From contig NZ_LHZV01000064.1 of NCBI RefSeq assembly GCF_001581005.1, forward strand, positions 62,001 through 126,000: a stretch of DNA of 64,000 bases, read 5' to 3'. The notes under the pieces are model-generated. The model did no database searches, was not told where the DNA came from, and saw only the letters and a list, made by a program, of their open reading frames with translations. Every line of letters starts with the position of its first letter. The stretch's first letter is position 1. Source of the DNA: Acetobacter orleanensis. Its GTDB lineage: Bacteria > Pseudomonadota > Alphaproteobacteria > Acetobacterales > Acetobacteraceae. Of this stretch, positions 9,282 through 18,637 are shown piece after piece. A program made the position numbers and the translations under genes.

Positions 9282-10541
9282 ATGAAGGTTATTGTTCTTG
9301 GTGGTGGTGTTGTCGGTGTGACATCCGCTTGGTATCTGGCACAGGCCGGGCACGAGGTAACGGTTGTGGAACGCCAACCAGAATCCGGTATGGAAACAAG
9401 CTTTGCCAATGCCGGGCAGGTTTCACCGGGCTATTCCGCGCCATGGGCCGGGCCGGGTGTGCCGCTGAAATCCATAAAATGGCTGATGATGGCGTACCGC
9501 CCCTTTGTGTTCTGGCCCATGCCGGACCCGCATTTGTGGACATGGCTGGTGCAGATGCTGGAAAATTGCACCTCCGCTGCGTATGACCGCAACAAGGGCC
9601 GCATGGTGCGTCTGGCGGAATATAGCCGGGACGTGATGATGGACCTGCGGGCCAACACAGGTATCAAGTATGATGACCGGCAGCAGGGAACTCTTCAGGT
9701 CTTCCGCACCCAGAAGCAGCTTGATGGCGCGGCGCAGGATATTGCGGTTCTTAAACAATATCAGGTGCCCTACGAAGTTCTGGATCGGGCGGGTTGCGTG
9801 CAGGCTGAACCCGGTTTGGGGGAGACCGCCAATAAGATCGTAGGCGGCCTGCGTTTGCCGGGTGATGAAACGGGGGATGCCTTTAAATTCACGCAGCGTC
9901 TGGCCGCCATGGCGGAAGAGGCTGGCGTTACGTTTATGTATAATACCCGTATTAAACAGCTTTTATCTGAAGGGGGCCGTATTACGGGTGTGGACACCAA
10001 TAAAGGTGTTCTTTCCGCAGAGTCGTATGTGCTGTCTCTGGGGAGCTTCTCACCGGCTCTGGTGCGTTCTCTAGGGATAAAACTGCCGATCTATCCGGTA
10101 AAAGGCTATTCTCTGACAGCAGATATTACCAATGCAGACCACGCGCCGGTTTCCACAGTTATGGATGAAACTTTCAAAATCGGCATCACTCGTCTGGGCG
10201 ACCGCGTACGTGTTGGCGGAACGGCGGAGTTGGCCGGGTTCAGCCGCCGTCTGCGTGCCCCGCGTCGCGCAACGCTGGAACATTCCGTGACAGATTTGTT
10301 CCCCGACTGCTGTGATGTACCGGGTGCGTCCTTCTGGACCGGCCTGCGCCCCATGACGCCGGATGGCACGCCTGTTATCGGGCGCACCGGGTTTGAAAAC
10401 CTGTTTCTCAATACGGGTCATGGTACGCTGGGTTGGACCATGGCCTGTGGTTCTGGCCGGGTTCTGGCTGATATCATGTCTGACAAGAAACCGGACATTG
10501 CGTATGAAGATCTGAACATTTTCCGGTATAGTCATTCATAA
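9282..10541 (+). CDS. dadA: D-amino acid dehydrogenase, small subunit type
   Basis: 419 residues. This FAD enzyme oxidises D-alanine and other D-amino acids to keto acids at the cytoplasmic membrane and passes electrons to the respiratory chain. The N-terminal Rossmann motif [19 protein letters not shown] binds FAD; the C-terminal FAD contact is [14 protein letters not shown]. The length matches the family (about 410-435). With the alanine racemase just upstream it forms a complete L-alanine to pyruvate route. A good hairpin terminator follows at 10602. Confidence 0.96.
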   Translation: MKVIVLGGGVVGVTSAWYLAQAGHEVTVVERQPESGMETSFANAGQVSPGYSAPWAGPGVPLKSIKWLMMAYRPFVFWPMPDPHLWTWLVQMLENCTSAAYDRNKGRMVRLAEYSRDVMMDLRANTGIKYDDRQQGTLQVFRTQKQLDGAAQDIAVLKQYQVPYEVLDRAGCVQAEPGLGETANKIVGGLRLPGDETGDAFKFTQRLAAMAEEAGVTFMYNTRIKQLLSEGGRITGVDTNKGVLSAESYVLSLGSFSPALVRSLGIKLPIYPVKGYSLTADITNADHAPVSTVMDETFKIGITRLGDRVRVGGTAELAGFSRRLRAPRRATLEHSVTDLFPDCCDVPGASFWTGLRPMTPDGTPVIGRTGFENLFLNTGHGTLGWTMACGSGRVLADIMSDKKPDIAYEDLNIFRYSHS

Positions 10542-10601
10542 ATATTTTTTCATGACGATGGTATTTTTATAAAGAGCATCGTCCTTCATGCTCTGACATG
10601 C

Positions 10602-10630
10602 GCCGCTTGCCCAAAAGGCAGGCGGTTTTG
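10602..10630 (+). terminator. Terminator of alr-dadA
   Basis: CCGCTTGCC and GGCAGGCGG form a 9 bp stem (one G-U) around CAAAA, followed by TTTTG. Confidence 0.7.
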
Positions 10631-10850
10631 TTACGTCTTCGTATTGGGTATGTTGGCTATGCATTGGCGTGGGGTCTGCCTTTTTTCAAAAAACTGTAAA
10701 CCCAACGACGCAGGAAAAATGCTCTCCTGCAAAAAAAATGTTTTCCGCTGGCGGATGACATGGATCCGCCTGTTTTCCCTGTTGATGTAGAAGGCGAATA
10801 AGGTTGTTCATGTTGCTCCTGATGTCGTCATAGGATGGGCCTTGGTCGTT
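10631..10850. other. Gene-free stretch with stem-loops between dadA and the glycoamylase-like gene
   Basis: No credible reading frame. Inverted repeats seen: TTGGGT/ACCCAA about 50 nt apart, GCAGGA/TCCTGC followed by a run of A, and GGCGGAT/ATCCGCC followed by TGTTTT. They could be an RNA leader of the next gene or a small RNA; nothing matches a family I know. Confidence 0.3.
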
Positions 10851-12557
10851 ATGCTGCCAGACTGGTTTTTCTTACCTTCCCGTTTTGCCTCATCTTTTCT
10901 TCAATCCTGTCGTCTGATTCCTCCCTGTGTTGGGCGGTGTTCTTCTGGTGTCAGCCTGCTTGCTGTGGCGGCAGGGCTTGCTCTGCACCCTGTAGGCGCA
11001 CAGGCGGTAGACGCCCCTGATACGGAAACTCCCGCTGTTCAGCCCGCCATGCCGCCCATCCCGGCATCGCCTTCCACCAGCCAGCAGCGGCAGGCAGCCC
11101 GTCTTTCCACCAGTGTGGTCTTCAAGCCAACGCGCGCGGATATGGCGCTGATTGAAGATTTGGAACATCGGACATTTCTCTGGTTCTGGGAGGCGGGAGA
11201 TGCACAGACAGGGTTGGTGCCGGACCGGTATCCGTCAGACCAGACTCAGGCTAGTGTCGCGTCTGTCGGCTTTGGGCTGACAGCTTATGGAATTGGTGTG
11301 GAACGCGGTTACATTACCCGCCAGCAGGCCATTGAGCGCACGCTTAATACCCTACGTTATCTCTTCAGATTGCCGCAAAATGACAGTACAGAAAACGCTT
11401 CAGGCTATCACGGATTTTTCTATCATTTCCTGAATAAAGATACAGGCCTGCGCTTTAATAAAGATATTGAACTCTCCAGTATTGATACCGCTTTGCTGAT
11501 GCAAGGTATTCTCTTTGCGGAAAGTTATTATACGCAGAACACACCGCAGGAAGCGGAAATTCGCACTCTGGCCAATGCACTTTACCAGAATGTTGACTGG
11601 ACATGGATGCGCCGCCCCGATTTGCGGTTGAGCATGGGGTGGTCACCCGAGCGCCAGTTCCTGCCCAATTATTGGGAAGGCTATAGCGAAGGGATGATGG
11701 CCTATATTCTGGCACTTGGCGCTGAGAAGCATCCGTTGCAGCCGGCTTCATGGCAGGTGTGGTTGACGACGAATGACCGGCGTTGGGGCGAGTATTATGG
11801 TCAGACCCTCCTGAATTTCGCGCCCATGTTCGGCCACCAATACACCCATTCGTGGATTGATTTCCGCGGTATTCAGGATGATTGGAACCGGGAGAAGGGA
11901 ATCGACTATTTTGAAAATAGTCGTCGCGCGACGTACGCCCAGCGCACTTATGCCATGACCAACCCCGGCAGATGGCAGGATTATGGGAAGGATGTCTGGG
12001 GTCTGACGGCCAGTGACGGGCCGGGGGAATTGACGCAGACGGTTGGTGGTACGCCGCGCCGGTTCATGTCCTATGCCGCGCGTGGAACCGGGCGGGATTA
12101 CACGCAGGATGATGGCACCATTGCCCCGACAGCGGCTGGTGGGTCCGTTGCCTTTGCGCCCGAAATCGCCATTCCGGCCCTGCGGGAAATGAAGCACCGT
12201 TACGGGGGGCGTATCTACAGCCGATATGGATTTGTAGATGCGTTCAACCCCAGCTTCCACACAGCAGACAAGTCTTTCTGGTCTGACACCGCCTATCTTG
12301 GCATTGATCAGGGGCCGATTCTGTTGATGATTGAAAACTGGCGCAGTGGACTGGTGTGGAACACCATGAAACGTAATCCCGCCATCCGGGAGGGGCTGCT
12401 GAAAGCTGGTTTCCGGGGTGGCTGGCTGGGGGATAGAGCGGCAACGCCTGCTCCGGCCATTCATGCCAGTGCCCCAGCCTCTGTACCGTCTGCTCCGGTC
12501 AGCCAGCATGCTCATGCCCATCTGCCTGCGCATAACGGCGCACAGCAGACTGGCTGA
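10842..12557 (+). CDS. Exported glycoamylase-like protein (PF10091-like, possibly a beta-glucanase)
   Basis: 571 residues from TTG 10842; ATG 10851 is an equally good start. A signal peptide ends near residue 55 (VGAQA), followed by a Pro-rich linker. The rest (about 95-535) is an alpha/alpha-barrel with many Trp and Tyr, like the glycoamylase-like domain of cyclic beta-glucan synthases and of GH144 endo-beta-1,2-glucanases; motifs seen are RTFLWFWE, YHGFFYHFLN, GWSPE and YWEGYSEGMMAY. It is probably periplasmic and acts on a beta-glucan. The substrate is inferred. The C-terminus is a Pro/Ala/His-rich tail. An OpgC homologue further on fits an osmoregulated-glucan theme. Confidence 0.8.
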   Translation: MVVMLPDWFFLPSRFASSFLQSCRLIPPCVGRCSSGVSLLAVAAGLALHPVGAQAVDAPDTETPAVQPAMPPIPASPSTSQQRQAARLSTSVVFKPTRADMALIEDLEHRTFLWFWEAGDAQTGLVPDRYPSDQTQASVASVGFGLTAYGIGVERGYITRQQAIERTLNTLRYLFRLPQNDSTENASGYHGFFYHFLNKDTGLRFNKDIELSSIDTALLMQGILFAESYYTQNTPQEAEIRTLANALYQNVDWTWMRRPDLRLSMGWSPERQFLPNYWEGYSEGMMAYILALGAEKHPLQPASWQVWLTTNDRRWGEYYGQTLLNFAPMFGHQYTHSWIDFRGIQDDWNREKGIDYFENSRRATYAQRTYAMTNPGRWQDYGKDVWGLTASDGPGELTQTVGGTPRRFMSYAARGTGRDYTQDDGTIAPTAAGGSVAFAPEIAIPALREMKHRYGGRIYSRYGFVDAFNPSFHTADKSFWSDTAYLGIDQGPILLMIENWRSGLVWNTMKRNPAIREGLLKAGFRGGWLGDRAATPAPAIHASAPASVPSAPVSQHAHAHLPAHNGAQQTG

Positions 12558-12600
12558 TCTCAACTGCCTGAGACCGAGACCGCTTCCGCTTCCGGGGCGA

Positions 12601-12993
12601 TTATCCCTGATAGGACGCGATTTCGATCAGATTCTGGTCTGGGTCGTGGCAATAAACGGATGTGATAGGCCCCAGTGCGCCCAGCCGGGCTATGGGGCCT
12701 TCCACAATGGCGACGCCACATTTTTCCAGATGTTCAATGATGTCATCACTGGTCACGGCGGTGACAAAACACAGGTCATTCCCGCCGGGCAGGGCGTGCA
12801 CGGCGGTGTTCCATCCCGTGGCATCCTGCGGCCGGAGGTTGAGTTTCTGGCCGCCAAAACGTAGGGCTGTGCGGTTGTTGCGCCCGTATTCCTCCCGGTC
12901 CATACCCAGCACACGCTGGTACCATGAGGCAGAAATTTCGAGGTCTCTTACGGTCAGGACGGCATGATCCATCCGGTCAACGGTAAAGCGCAT
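12601..12993 (-). CDS. VOC superfamily protein (glyoxalase/dioxygenase-like)
   Basis: 130 residues with two paired beta-alpha-beta-beta-beta modules. The start MDHAVLTVRD carries the first metal ligand (His), and the C-terminal YCHDPDQNLIEIASY carries the Glu ligand. The family covers glyoxalase I, extradiol dioxygenases and fosfomycin resistance proteins. The closest annotated relatives of this short form are usually named virulence protein or VOC family, without a proven reaction. It lies 59 nt after fumA on the same strand, with a strong stem-loop between. Confidence 0.85.
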   Translation of the reverse strand: MRFTVDRMDHAVLTVRDLEISASWYQRVLGMDREEYGRNNRTALRFGGQKLNLRPQDATGWNTAVHALPGGNDLCFVTAVTSDDIIEHLEKCGVAIVEGPIARLGALGPITSVYCHDPDQNLIEIASYQG

Positions 12994-13016
12994 GAAGCAA
13001 CCCGGCTCCTCTGGCT

Positions 13017-13041
13017 GGCCCGCCTTCCCATAAGGCGGGCC
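13017..13041 (-). other. Strong stem-loop between fumA and the VOC gene
   Basis: A perfect 10 bp inverted repeat, GGCCCGCCTT/AAGGCGGGCC, around a 5 nt loop. There is no T-run on either side, so it is more likely an mRNA 3'-end stabiliser or processing site than an intrinsic terminator. Confidence 0.5.
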
Positions 13042-13052
13042 GTCTGACCCTG

Positions 13053-14708
13053 TCAGCTTAGTTCAGCGTAGAAGTCATTTCCTTTGTCGTCGATAACAAT
13101 AAAGGCGGGGAAGTCCTCAACCTCAATTTTCCACACGGCTTCCATGCCGAGTTCGGGATACTCCAGCACTTCCACCTTGCGGATGCAGTCCTGCGCGAGC
13201 CGTGCTGCCGGGCCACCGACAGAGCCGAGATAGAAGCCGCCGTAGGTCTGGCAGGCATCTTTGACAGCTTTTGAGCGGTTGCCCTTGGCCAGCATGACGT
13301 AGGAACCGCCAGCAGCCTGAAACTCGGCCACATAAGAGTCCATGCGTCCGGCTGTGGTGGGGCCGAAGGAGCCAGTGGCCATGCCTTCCGGCGTTTTGGC
13401 GGGCCCGGCGTAGTAAACCGGATGGTCCTTCAGATATTGCGGCAGGCCCTCACCCCGTTCCAGCCGCTCACGGAACTTGGCGTGGGCAATGTCACGCGCC
13501 ACAACAACCGTGCCGTTCAGGGCAAGGCGGGTTTTGACCGGATAGCGGGAGAGTTCCTTGCGAATTTCGTCCATCGGGCGGTTGAGGTCGATTTTAACGG
13601 CCTCGCCTTCCAGATGTTCATCCGTGGTTTCGGGTAGGAAGTGGGCCGGGTCGTGTTCCAGCTCTTCCAGAAAGACGCCTTCCACCGTGATGCGCGCCTT
13701 GATCTGCCGGTCAGCCGAGCAGGACACACCCATGCCCACCGGCAGGGATGCACCGTGGCGGGGCAGGCGAATCACGCGGACATCATGGCAGAAATATTTA
13801 CCGCCAAACTGCGCGCCAATGCCCAGCTTGCGGGTGAGTTCCAGCACCTTCTGCTCCATCTCCACATCCCGGAAGGCATGGCCGGTCATGCTGCCGCTGG
13901 TGGGCAGGCTGTCATACCAGTGGGTGGAGGCCAGCTTGACGGTTTTAAGCGTCTGCTCGGCGGACATGCCGCCAATCACAATGGCCAGATGGTACGGGGG
14001 GCAGGCGGAGGTGCCGAGCGTTTTGATCTTGCTGTCCAGCCATGAGAGCAGTTGCTGCTCGGACCCCAGCAGGGCGCGGGTTTCCTGAAACAGGAAAGTC
14101 TTGTTGGCGGAGCCGCCACCCTTGGCCACAAACATCAGATCAAACTGTTCATCATGATGCGTGGCGGGGCTTGCGAAAATATCGCACTGCACCGGCAGGT
14201 TGGTGCCGGTGTTCTTTTCCTCGAACATGCTGAGGGGGGCCATCTGCGAATAGCGCAGGTTGGTGCGGGTATAGGTTTCATACACGCCTTTGGAGAAGGC
14301 GACTTCCTCATCGCCCTCCACCCACACGCGCTGGCCTTTCTTGCCAAAAACAATGGCTGTGCCGGTGTCCTGACACATGGGCAACACGCCCCCTGCGGCA
14401 ATACAGGCGTTTTTCAGCAGGTCCAGCGCCACGAAGCGGTCATTGTCCGAGGCTTCCGGGTCTTTAAGGATACTGGCAAGCTGTTTGAGGTGGGTAGCGC
14501 GCAGATAATGCGCCACTTCATGAAAGGCTTGCGCCGTAAGTTCCGTCAGGGCTTCCGGCGTGATGTGCAGGATGGTCTTACCGCCACATTCCGATGTGCT
14601 GACACCGGCGATATCCACCTTCCGATAGGACGTTGTGTCCTCTCCCAGCGGGAAAATGGGGGAGTAGGTAAAGGCGGGTACCGGGGGGCGAGGGGGCTGG
14701 CTGGTCAT
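13053..14708 (-). CDS. fumA: Class I fumarate hydratase (4Fe-4S)
   Basis: 551 residues. It hydrates fumarate to malate in the TCA cycle. The fused two-part form (N-terminal alpha-like region about 1-340, C-terminal beta-like region about 370-550) has the family length. Cluster cysteines are visible in MCQDTGT (C112), TSACPPYH and GVSCSADRQ. The C-terminal [11 protein letters not shown] and KGNRSKAV are typical. It is oxygen-sensitive in other bacteria, which is notable in an obligate aerobe. It lies 42 nt downstream of sspB and may be co-transcribed with it. Confidence 0.96.
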   Translation of the reverse strand: MTSQPPRPPVPAFTYSPIFPLGEDTTSYRKVDIAGVSTSECGGKTILHITPEALTELTAQAFHEVAHYLRATHLKQLASILKDPEASDNDRFVALDLLKNACIAAGGVLPMCQDTGTAIVFGKKGQRVWVEGDEEVAFSKGVYETYTRTNLRYSQMAPLSMFEEKNTGTNLPVQCDIFASPATHHDEQFDLMFVAKGGGSANKTFLFQETRALLGSEQQLLSWLDSKIKTLGTSACPPYHLAIVIGGMSAEQTLKTVKLASTHWYDSLPTSGSMTGHAFRDVEMEQKVLELTRKLGIGAQFGGKYFCHDVRVIRLPRHGASLPVGMGVSCSADRQIKARITVEGVFLEELEHDPAHFLPETTDEHLEGEAVKIDLNRPMDEIRKELSRYPVKTRLALNGTVVVARDIAHAKFRERLERGEGLPQYLKDHPVYYAGPAKTPEGMATGSFGPTTAGRMDSYVAEFQAAGGSYVMLAKGNRSKAVKDACQTYGGFYLGSVGGPAARLAQDCIRKVEVLEYPELGMEAVWKIEVEDFPAFIVIDDKGNDFYAELS

Positions 14709-14750
14709 GATATGCTGAACTCTCCATCGGCCTGCCCCGAAAAATGGGGC

Positions 14751-15299
14751 TTAACCGGGTGATGGCCCCTTCTTGCGAAAGGCGTCAAGACTGACAACCT
14801 GTGAGGAGGTGTCACTTTCCGCTGAGCCACTCTCTTCTTTTTCAGCCAGAGCTGTTGGCGTGGCCTCCGCCAGAGGGGCTGAGGCTTCTTCTGGTTCCGC
14901 AGGCATGAAGTGCAGGCTGAACTGAATGGAGGGGTCCGCAAAACCGGTAAAGGCACGCACGGGAATTTCCAGAATCGAGCCCACACCCCCAAAGGACAGC
15001 CCAACGGAGACCTTGCCTGCTTTGCGGTCCACAGTCAGGTCCCAGAACTGATGTTGCAGCACGATGGTCATTTCGTGCGGATACTGGGCACGGAGGCGGT
15101 CAGGGATGATGACACCGGGCACATCCGTGCGGAATGTCAGGTAAAAATGGTGTTCGCCCGCAAGGCCTTCGCGGCTGACATGCTCAAGGGCGCTCAGCAT
15201 CACGCCGCGATAGGCGTCTTCCAGCCAGCGTTCATAAGGCAGCAGGCTCTCGGGCGGGAAGGCGCCGTTTTCGGGGGTGTTATCGTGGTCATCGGCCAT
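14751..15299 (-). CDS. sspB: ClpXP adaptor SspB (alphaproteobacterial type)
   Basis: 182 residues from the ATG at 15299, chosen because AGGAG stands 8 nt before it; the frame upstream is unsupported. SspB binds the ssrA tag on stalled-ribosome products and tethers them to ClpX. The core (about 15-130) has YLTFRTDVPGVIIPD and MTIVLQHQFWDL, which form the tag-binding fold; a disordered Ala/Glu linker leads to a conserved C-terminal segment VVSLDAFRKKGP that would be the ClpX-binding tail. It lies directly downstream of, and on the same strand as, the tmRNA gene encoding the tag. Confidence 0.92.
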   Translation of the reverse strand: MADDHDNTPENGAFPPESLLPYERWLEDAYRGVMLSALEHVSREGLAGEHHFYLTFRTDVPGVIIPDRLRAQYPHEMTIVLQHQFWDLTVDRKAGKVSVGLSFGGVGSILEIPVRAFTGFADPSIQFSLHFMPAEPEEASAPLAEATPTALAEKEESGSAESDTSSQVVSLDAFRKKGPSPG

Positions 15300-15519
15300 G
15301 ACAGCTCTCCTCGTTCTCGCCAGCGGACGGGGCCAGCGTCTTGCAATATCACGTCTGCCGTCAGCCATGCGTGAAAGAGGGGGGAAGTGCAAGTCGGCAC
15401 GGCATAATTCTGCAACACGGCGGACTGTTAAAGAGTCGATTCTGGCGTGTTCAAAAATGCTTGAGCTGCCTTCGGTCAGCCCTACGATTTTTGGAAAAAC
15501 CTGATTTTGAGCAGGGAGC

Positions 15520-15833
15520 CCGCCATGTAGGCGGTAAAGTGGGAGGACTTCTGTTGCCCGGTGCCCTCCCGAACCGCGCTTATCGCTTATGCAGCGACAG
15601 CGAGCACCTCAGTGTTATCATTGGCACTTGTATGTTTAGCCCGATAACGGCGGTACAATGCCGGGCAAAAGGAAGGTCTTTACCACGCGTGTCGAGCCTG
15701 TTTCGTCCCCATCCGTCCGAGCCTGAAAGGCCGGATTGTAACTGGTGGAGACGCCGGGTACTGCCCCCGGGTCCACAACGATTATTCCACGTTCCGTTTA
15801 TCACCATAGCCAAGGGGCAAGCCCCTCCTGCAG
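15520..15833 (-). ncRNA. ssrA: Circularly permuted (two-piece) tmRNA, ssrA
   Basis: Read on the minus strand, the acceptor piece comes first. It has a T-arm CCGGG-GGCAGTA-CCCGG (about 15775-15755), the acceptor strand CGTCTCC and an encoded ACCA ending at 15743. A spacer of about 32 nt (15742-15711) is removed on maturation. The coding piece begins GGGGACG at 15710, which pairs with CGTCTCC, followed by a D-arm-like region. The tag frame at 15625-15587 reads ANDNTEVLAVAA then TAA; with the tRNA-borne alanine the tag is AANDNTEVLAVAA. A GGGAGG/CCTCCC stem lies near the 3' end. The outer ends are approximate. It rescues stalled ribosomes with SmpB. Confidence 0.93.
15587..15625 (-). other. Tag-peptide reading frame of tmRNA
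   Basis: Twelve codons plus TAA encode ANDNTEVLAVAA. The AND start and LAVAA end are typical of ssrA tags, and the final AVAA/LAA-like residues are the ClpX recognition signal. Confidence 0.92.
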
Positions 15834-15838
15834 TGCTG

Positions 15839-15867
15839 AACATAAGGAGTGCTAGGAGCTTTTGCAA
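15839..15867 (-). promoter_or_regulatory. Promoter of ssrA
   Basis: Minus strand: TTGCAA (15867-15862), 17 bp spacer, TATGTT (15844-15839). This puts the transcript start near 15833, just before the acceptor piece. Confidence 0.65.
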
Positions 15868-15938
15868 GAGTGACCGTAACCGTTCGTCCGGGCCGGGTTA
15901 GCAGGGTTTTAGAGCCGCACCCATGGCGCGTGGCGGCT

Positions 15939-16628
15939 TCAGGTTGGCAGACGTTCTTTTTTATGGGCTTCCGCCAGCACCAGAAGCCGTTCGAGATCTT
16001 CTATTTCAATATCGAATGTTTCCCCGGTTTTCTGGAGTGCGGCCAGAATGTCCTCATGCAGCAATCCGGCGGCAGTTTCCGTCTGGGGGGAGACCGGAAC
16101 AGCATGATGCGGATAGCTGTGGCCAGAGAACCGATGAAACAGCATGCCCGTACAAACCAGAACGACGGAGTTCACCCCAACAGGCACCAACGGGAACAGA
16201 AAGGCCGTCTCCAGCCCTGTCGTGGACGGATGCATCAGCACAGCCGTTAGAGCAGCAGCGCCACCCGGCGGGTGGAGCGAGCGCGTGACACTCATGACGA
16301 AAATTGCCAGCCCGACGGCCAGCCCCGCTGCAAGCATCGGCTGAGAAACCACCAGACTGACCAGTACACCAACGGCTGCGGACAGAGTATTGCCCATAAT
16401 CACAGCCCGAGGTTTGGCGAGCGGGCTTGCGGGCACGGCAAAAACCAGTACGGAGGAGGCCCCAATGGGGGCGACAATGGCAGGCAAGCTGGCAGGCGCT
16501 ACAAGGCCTGTTAGCGCTAGACAAGCGCTAATACCGCACACAGCACCGGGGCCTGCCGCCAGAGCAAGCGGGGGGATGGAACTGCCGCGTGCCGGAAATG
16601 ACGGCAGAAAGGGGAAAAAATTGCGCAT
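15939..16628 (-). CDS. HPP family integral membrane protein
   Basis: 229 residues. Four or five hydrophobic segments (about 20-165) contain PIGASSVLVFAVPASPLAKP and the HPP signature RSLHPPGGAAAL. A cytoplasmic C-terminal region of about 60 residues follows. The HPP family is widespread; some plant and cyanobacterial members are chloroplast nitrite transporters, and the substrate in proteobacteria is not known. Many alphaproteobacterial HPP proteins end with CBS domains; here only a short helical, acidic tail is present. It is monocistronic, divergent from thyX. Confidence 0.88.
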   Translation of the reverse strand: MRNFFPFLPSFPARGSSIPPLALAAGPGAVCGISACLALTGLVAPASLPAIVAPIGASSVLVFAVPASPLAKPRAVIMGNTLSAAVGVLVSLVVSQPMLAAGLAVGLAIFVMSVTRSLHPPGGAAALTAVLMHPSTTGLETAFLFPLVPVGVNSVVLVCTGMLFHRFSGHSYPHHAVPVSPQTETAAGLLHEDILAALQKTGETFDIEIEDLERLLVLAEAHKKERLPT

Positions 16629-16875
16629 ACCTTATAAGTATCCGTCCGGCTTTGTCGGGAGTGCCGCGTTATGGGCTGGAATTATGAAGTTCGTTGTTTA
16701 TATCAGCAGAATAAACAGTCTGTGCAAATTCTAAAATCCGGTGCCATGCTCTGCCGGAAACTGTCTAATCAAATATCATTATGAATTAATAAACATGGTT
16801 TATGATGATCTACCAAGCACGATGTGCGCGAGATCACTCATTCCCGAACCGCGTATTTTGCGCTAGGGAGAAGAC

Positions 16876-17787
16876 ATGTCACTGACCGATGCTCAACGCG
16901 CCGAAATTGCGGCGCACGCCCAAGAAACCAGTTCCACCCGCCGGCCGACCGTGCCCGCGCTGGAAGCCATGCTGTATGAACCGCAGGAGGTGCTGGACCA
17001 CGGCTTCCTCCGCGTGATCGACTATATGGGGGATGATTCCGCCATTGTGCAGGCCGCCCGCGTTTCTTACGGGCGTGGTACCCGCAAGGTGTCGGAAGAT
17101 GCCGGGTTGATCCGGTATCTGATGCGGCACCGTCATTCCTCGCCGTTTGAAATGTGCGAGATGAAATTTCACGTCAAACTGCCGATTTTTGTGGCGCGGC
17201 AGTGGATTCGTCATCGGATGGCCAGCGTGAATGAATATTCCGCCCGCTACTCCATTCTCGACAGTGAATTCTATATCCCCGCACCAGAGCATATGGCCGC
17301 CCAGAGTGCCGTGAACCGGCAAGGCCGTGGTGACGTGCTGGCCCCGGATGACGCCGCTGCGGTCATGGATATTCTGCGTGATGACGCCATCCGCACCTAT
17401 CGCAATTATGAAACCATGCTGAGCACGGAAGAAGACGGGTACGGTCTGGCGCGTGAACTGGCGCGTATCAATCTGACGGTGAATACCTATACCCAGTGGT
17501 ACTGGAAGATAGACTTGCATAACCTGATGCATTTTCTGGCCCTGCGGTTGGACCCGCATGCCCAGTATGAAATCCGGGTGTATGCGGAAGCCATGCTGAA
17601 AATCCTGCATGCGTGGGTCCCCCAGACGGCGGCGGCTTTTGAGGATTATCGCCGTGGTGCGGTGACATTCTCCGCCGGAATGCTGAAAATTGTCCGGCGC
17701 ATGCTGGCGGGCGAGGCTGTGGAGCAGGCTGGCTCTGGCCTGAGCAAGCGTGAGTGGGACGAAATGATGGCCGTCCTGAAAGGCTGA
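16876..17787 (+). CDS. thyX: Flavin-dependent thymidylate synthase
   Basis: 303 residues. It makes dTMP from dUMP with methylene-tetrahydrofolate and FAD/NADPH. The ThyX signature [15 protein letters not shown] matches RHRxxSxNxxSxR exactly. [20 protein letters not shown] and the later [21 protein letters not shown] are also typical. ATG at 16876 with GGGAG 8 nt upstream. The next gene starts 10 nt after it. A near-palindrome ATAAAC-ATG-GTTTAT sits about 75 bp upstream and could be an operator. Confidence 0.97.
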   Translation: MSLTDAQRAEIAAHAQETSSTRRPTVPALEAMLYEPQEVLDHGFLRVIDYMGDDSAIVQAARVSYGRGTRKVSEDAGLIRYLMRHRHSSPFEMCEMKFHVKLPIFVARQWIRHRMASVNEYSARYSILDSEFYIPAPEHMAAQSAVNRQGRGDVLAPDDAAAVMDILRDDAIRTYRNYETMLSTEEDGYGLARELARINLTVNTYTQWYWKIDLHNLMHFLALRLDPHAQYEIRVYAEAMLKILHAWVPQTAAAFEDYRRGAVTFSAGMLKIVRRMLAGEAVEQAGSGLSKREWDEMMAVLKG

Positions 17788-17797
17788 TTTCCAGCCC

Positions 17798-18073
17798 ATG
17801 AAGGAGAGCCCCTTTCAGGATGAAGAGTTTGAGGAGGATGCGGAGGGAAAAACCGCATCTTCTCCGCTGCTTGCGCCTTCTGGGGAACTGAGCGGATTGC
17901 GCCCACCCTCTGCGCGGCTGCCGAGCTTCACGCCGTTTATTATAGTCGCTGTTTTGCTGATGCTGGTCTCGGCTGGTTTGTTTTTTACGGCACCGAAAAA
18001 TATGAAGCCTCAGCACCTGCATGTGTGTGAAACACAAGGGCCAGAGAGCCATAAAACGCTCTGTCTTCATTAA
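17798..18073 (+). CDS. Small single-pass membrane protein, unknown function
   Basis: 91 residues. An acidic N-terminus (DEEFEEDAEG), a Pro/Ser linker, one membrane segment (about 46-66) and a short tail with two Cys and several His residues. No family recognised. It begins 10 nt after thyX on the same strand and is probably co-transcribed, but no functional link is evident. Confidence 0.55.
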   Translation: MKESPFQDEEFEEDAEGKTASSPLLAPSGELSGLRPPSARLPSFTPFIIVAVLLMLVSAGLFFTAPKNMKPQHLHVCETQGPESHKTLCLH

Positions 18074-18223
18074 AAATTGACAGAAGTATTCGGTTCCGTG
18101 TTTGCTGCGCAGGTCAGCCTGTCAGGATGGAAACTGGTGGCGCGGCTTTGCTTTTCTGTATGGTCAACAACGTCAGCATTTCGCGGTTGACAGGTCTTTG
18201 CACAGAAAACGGATTACAGTGAA

Positions 18224-18505
18224 ATGTCTCTTTTTACGCCAAAATTTTTACGCACATTTTGTCTGGCTGCTGGTGGAGCAGCCCTGCTTGGCACTTTGAC
18301 CCCGGCGCATGCAGAGGATGATCTGCGCAAGAAACAGACAGAAGCCTGCAAGGGCGATGCCATCAAACTGTGCGCGCTGGCCATTCCGAATGAAAAGAAA
18401 ATTACAAGTTGCATGGAGCGCAAGAAGGACAAGCTCAGCCCGCAATGCAGAGCGTTTTTTGATAAACCTGCCGGGAAAAAGAAAGCACCTGCCGCAAAGC
18501 ACTAA
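18224..18505 (+). CDS. Secreted small cysteine-containing protein (Cys-rich repeat-like)
   Basis: 93 residues. A signal peptide ends at about residue 30 (PAHA). The mature part has four cysteines in the pattern ACKGD-LCA-SCMERKK-QCRAFF, resembling a single Cys-rich repeat of the GLG1 type found in small periplasmic proteins of Alphaproteobacteria. It is highly basic with a Lys/Ala C-terminus. Function unknown. Start ATG 18224. Confidence 0.65.
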   Translation: MSLFTPKFLRTFCLAAGGAALLGTLTPAHAEDDLRKKQTEACKGDAIKLCALAIPNEKKITSCMERKKDKLSPQCRAFFDKPAGKKKAPAAKH

Positions 18506-18546
18506 AAAAAGCGGTCAGCCCCATTCTGGAGAAAAGGGCTGACCGG
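18503..18546 (-). terminator. Terminator of mrp (minus strand)
   Basis: GGTCAGCCC/GGGCTGACC is a perfect 9 bp stem (arms 18513-18521 and 18536-18544), extendable by a few bases. On the minus strand it is followed by CGCTTTTTTT, a classical intrinsic terminator. On the plus strand there is no T-run. Confidence 0.8.
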
Positions 18547-18637
18547 CAAAAGTGTCTAGCGGAGGCGGTAAGACAGTCTTGGGAATGCTCCTGCGCGGTG
18601 CAGGAGGAAGCACTTCAAGGACTGTATCGGTTTTTTG

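Noticed and set aside
16740-16830. Riboswitch before thyX
   Set aside because: Only a short near-palindrome (ATAAAC-ATG-GTTTAT) is seen; no match to the known folate-related riboswitches.
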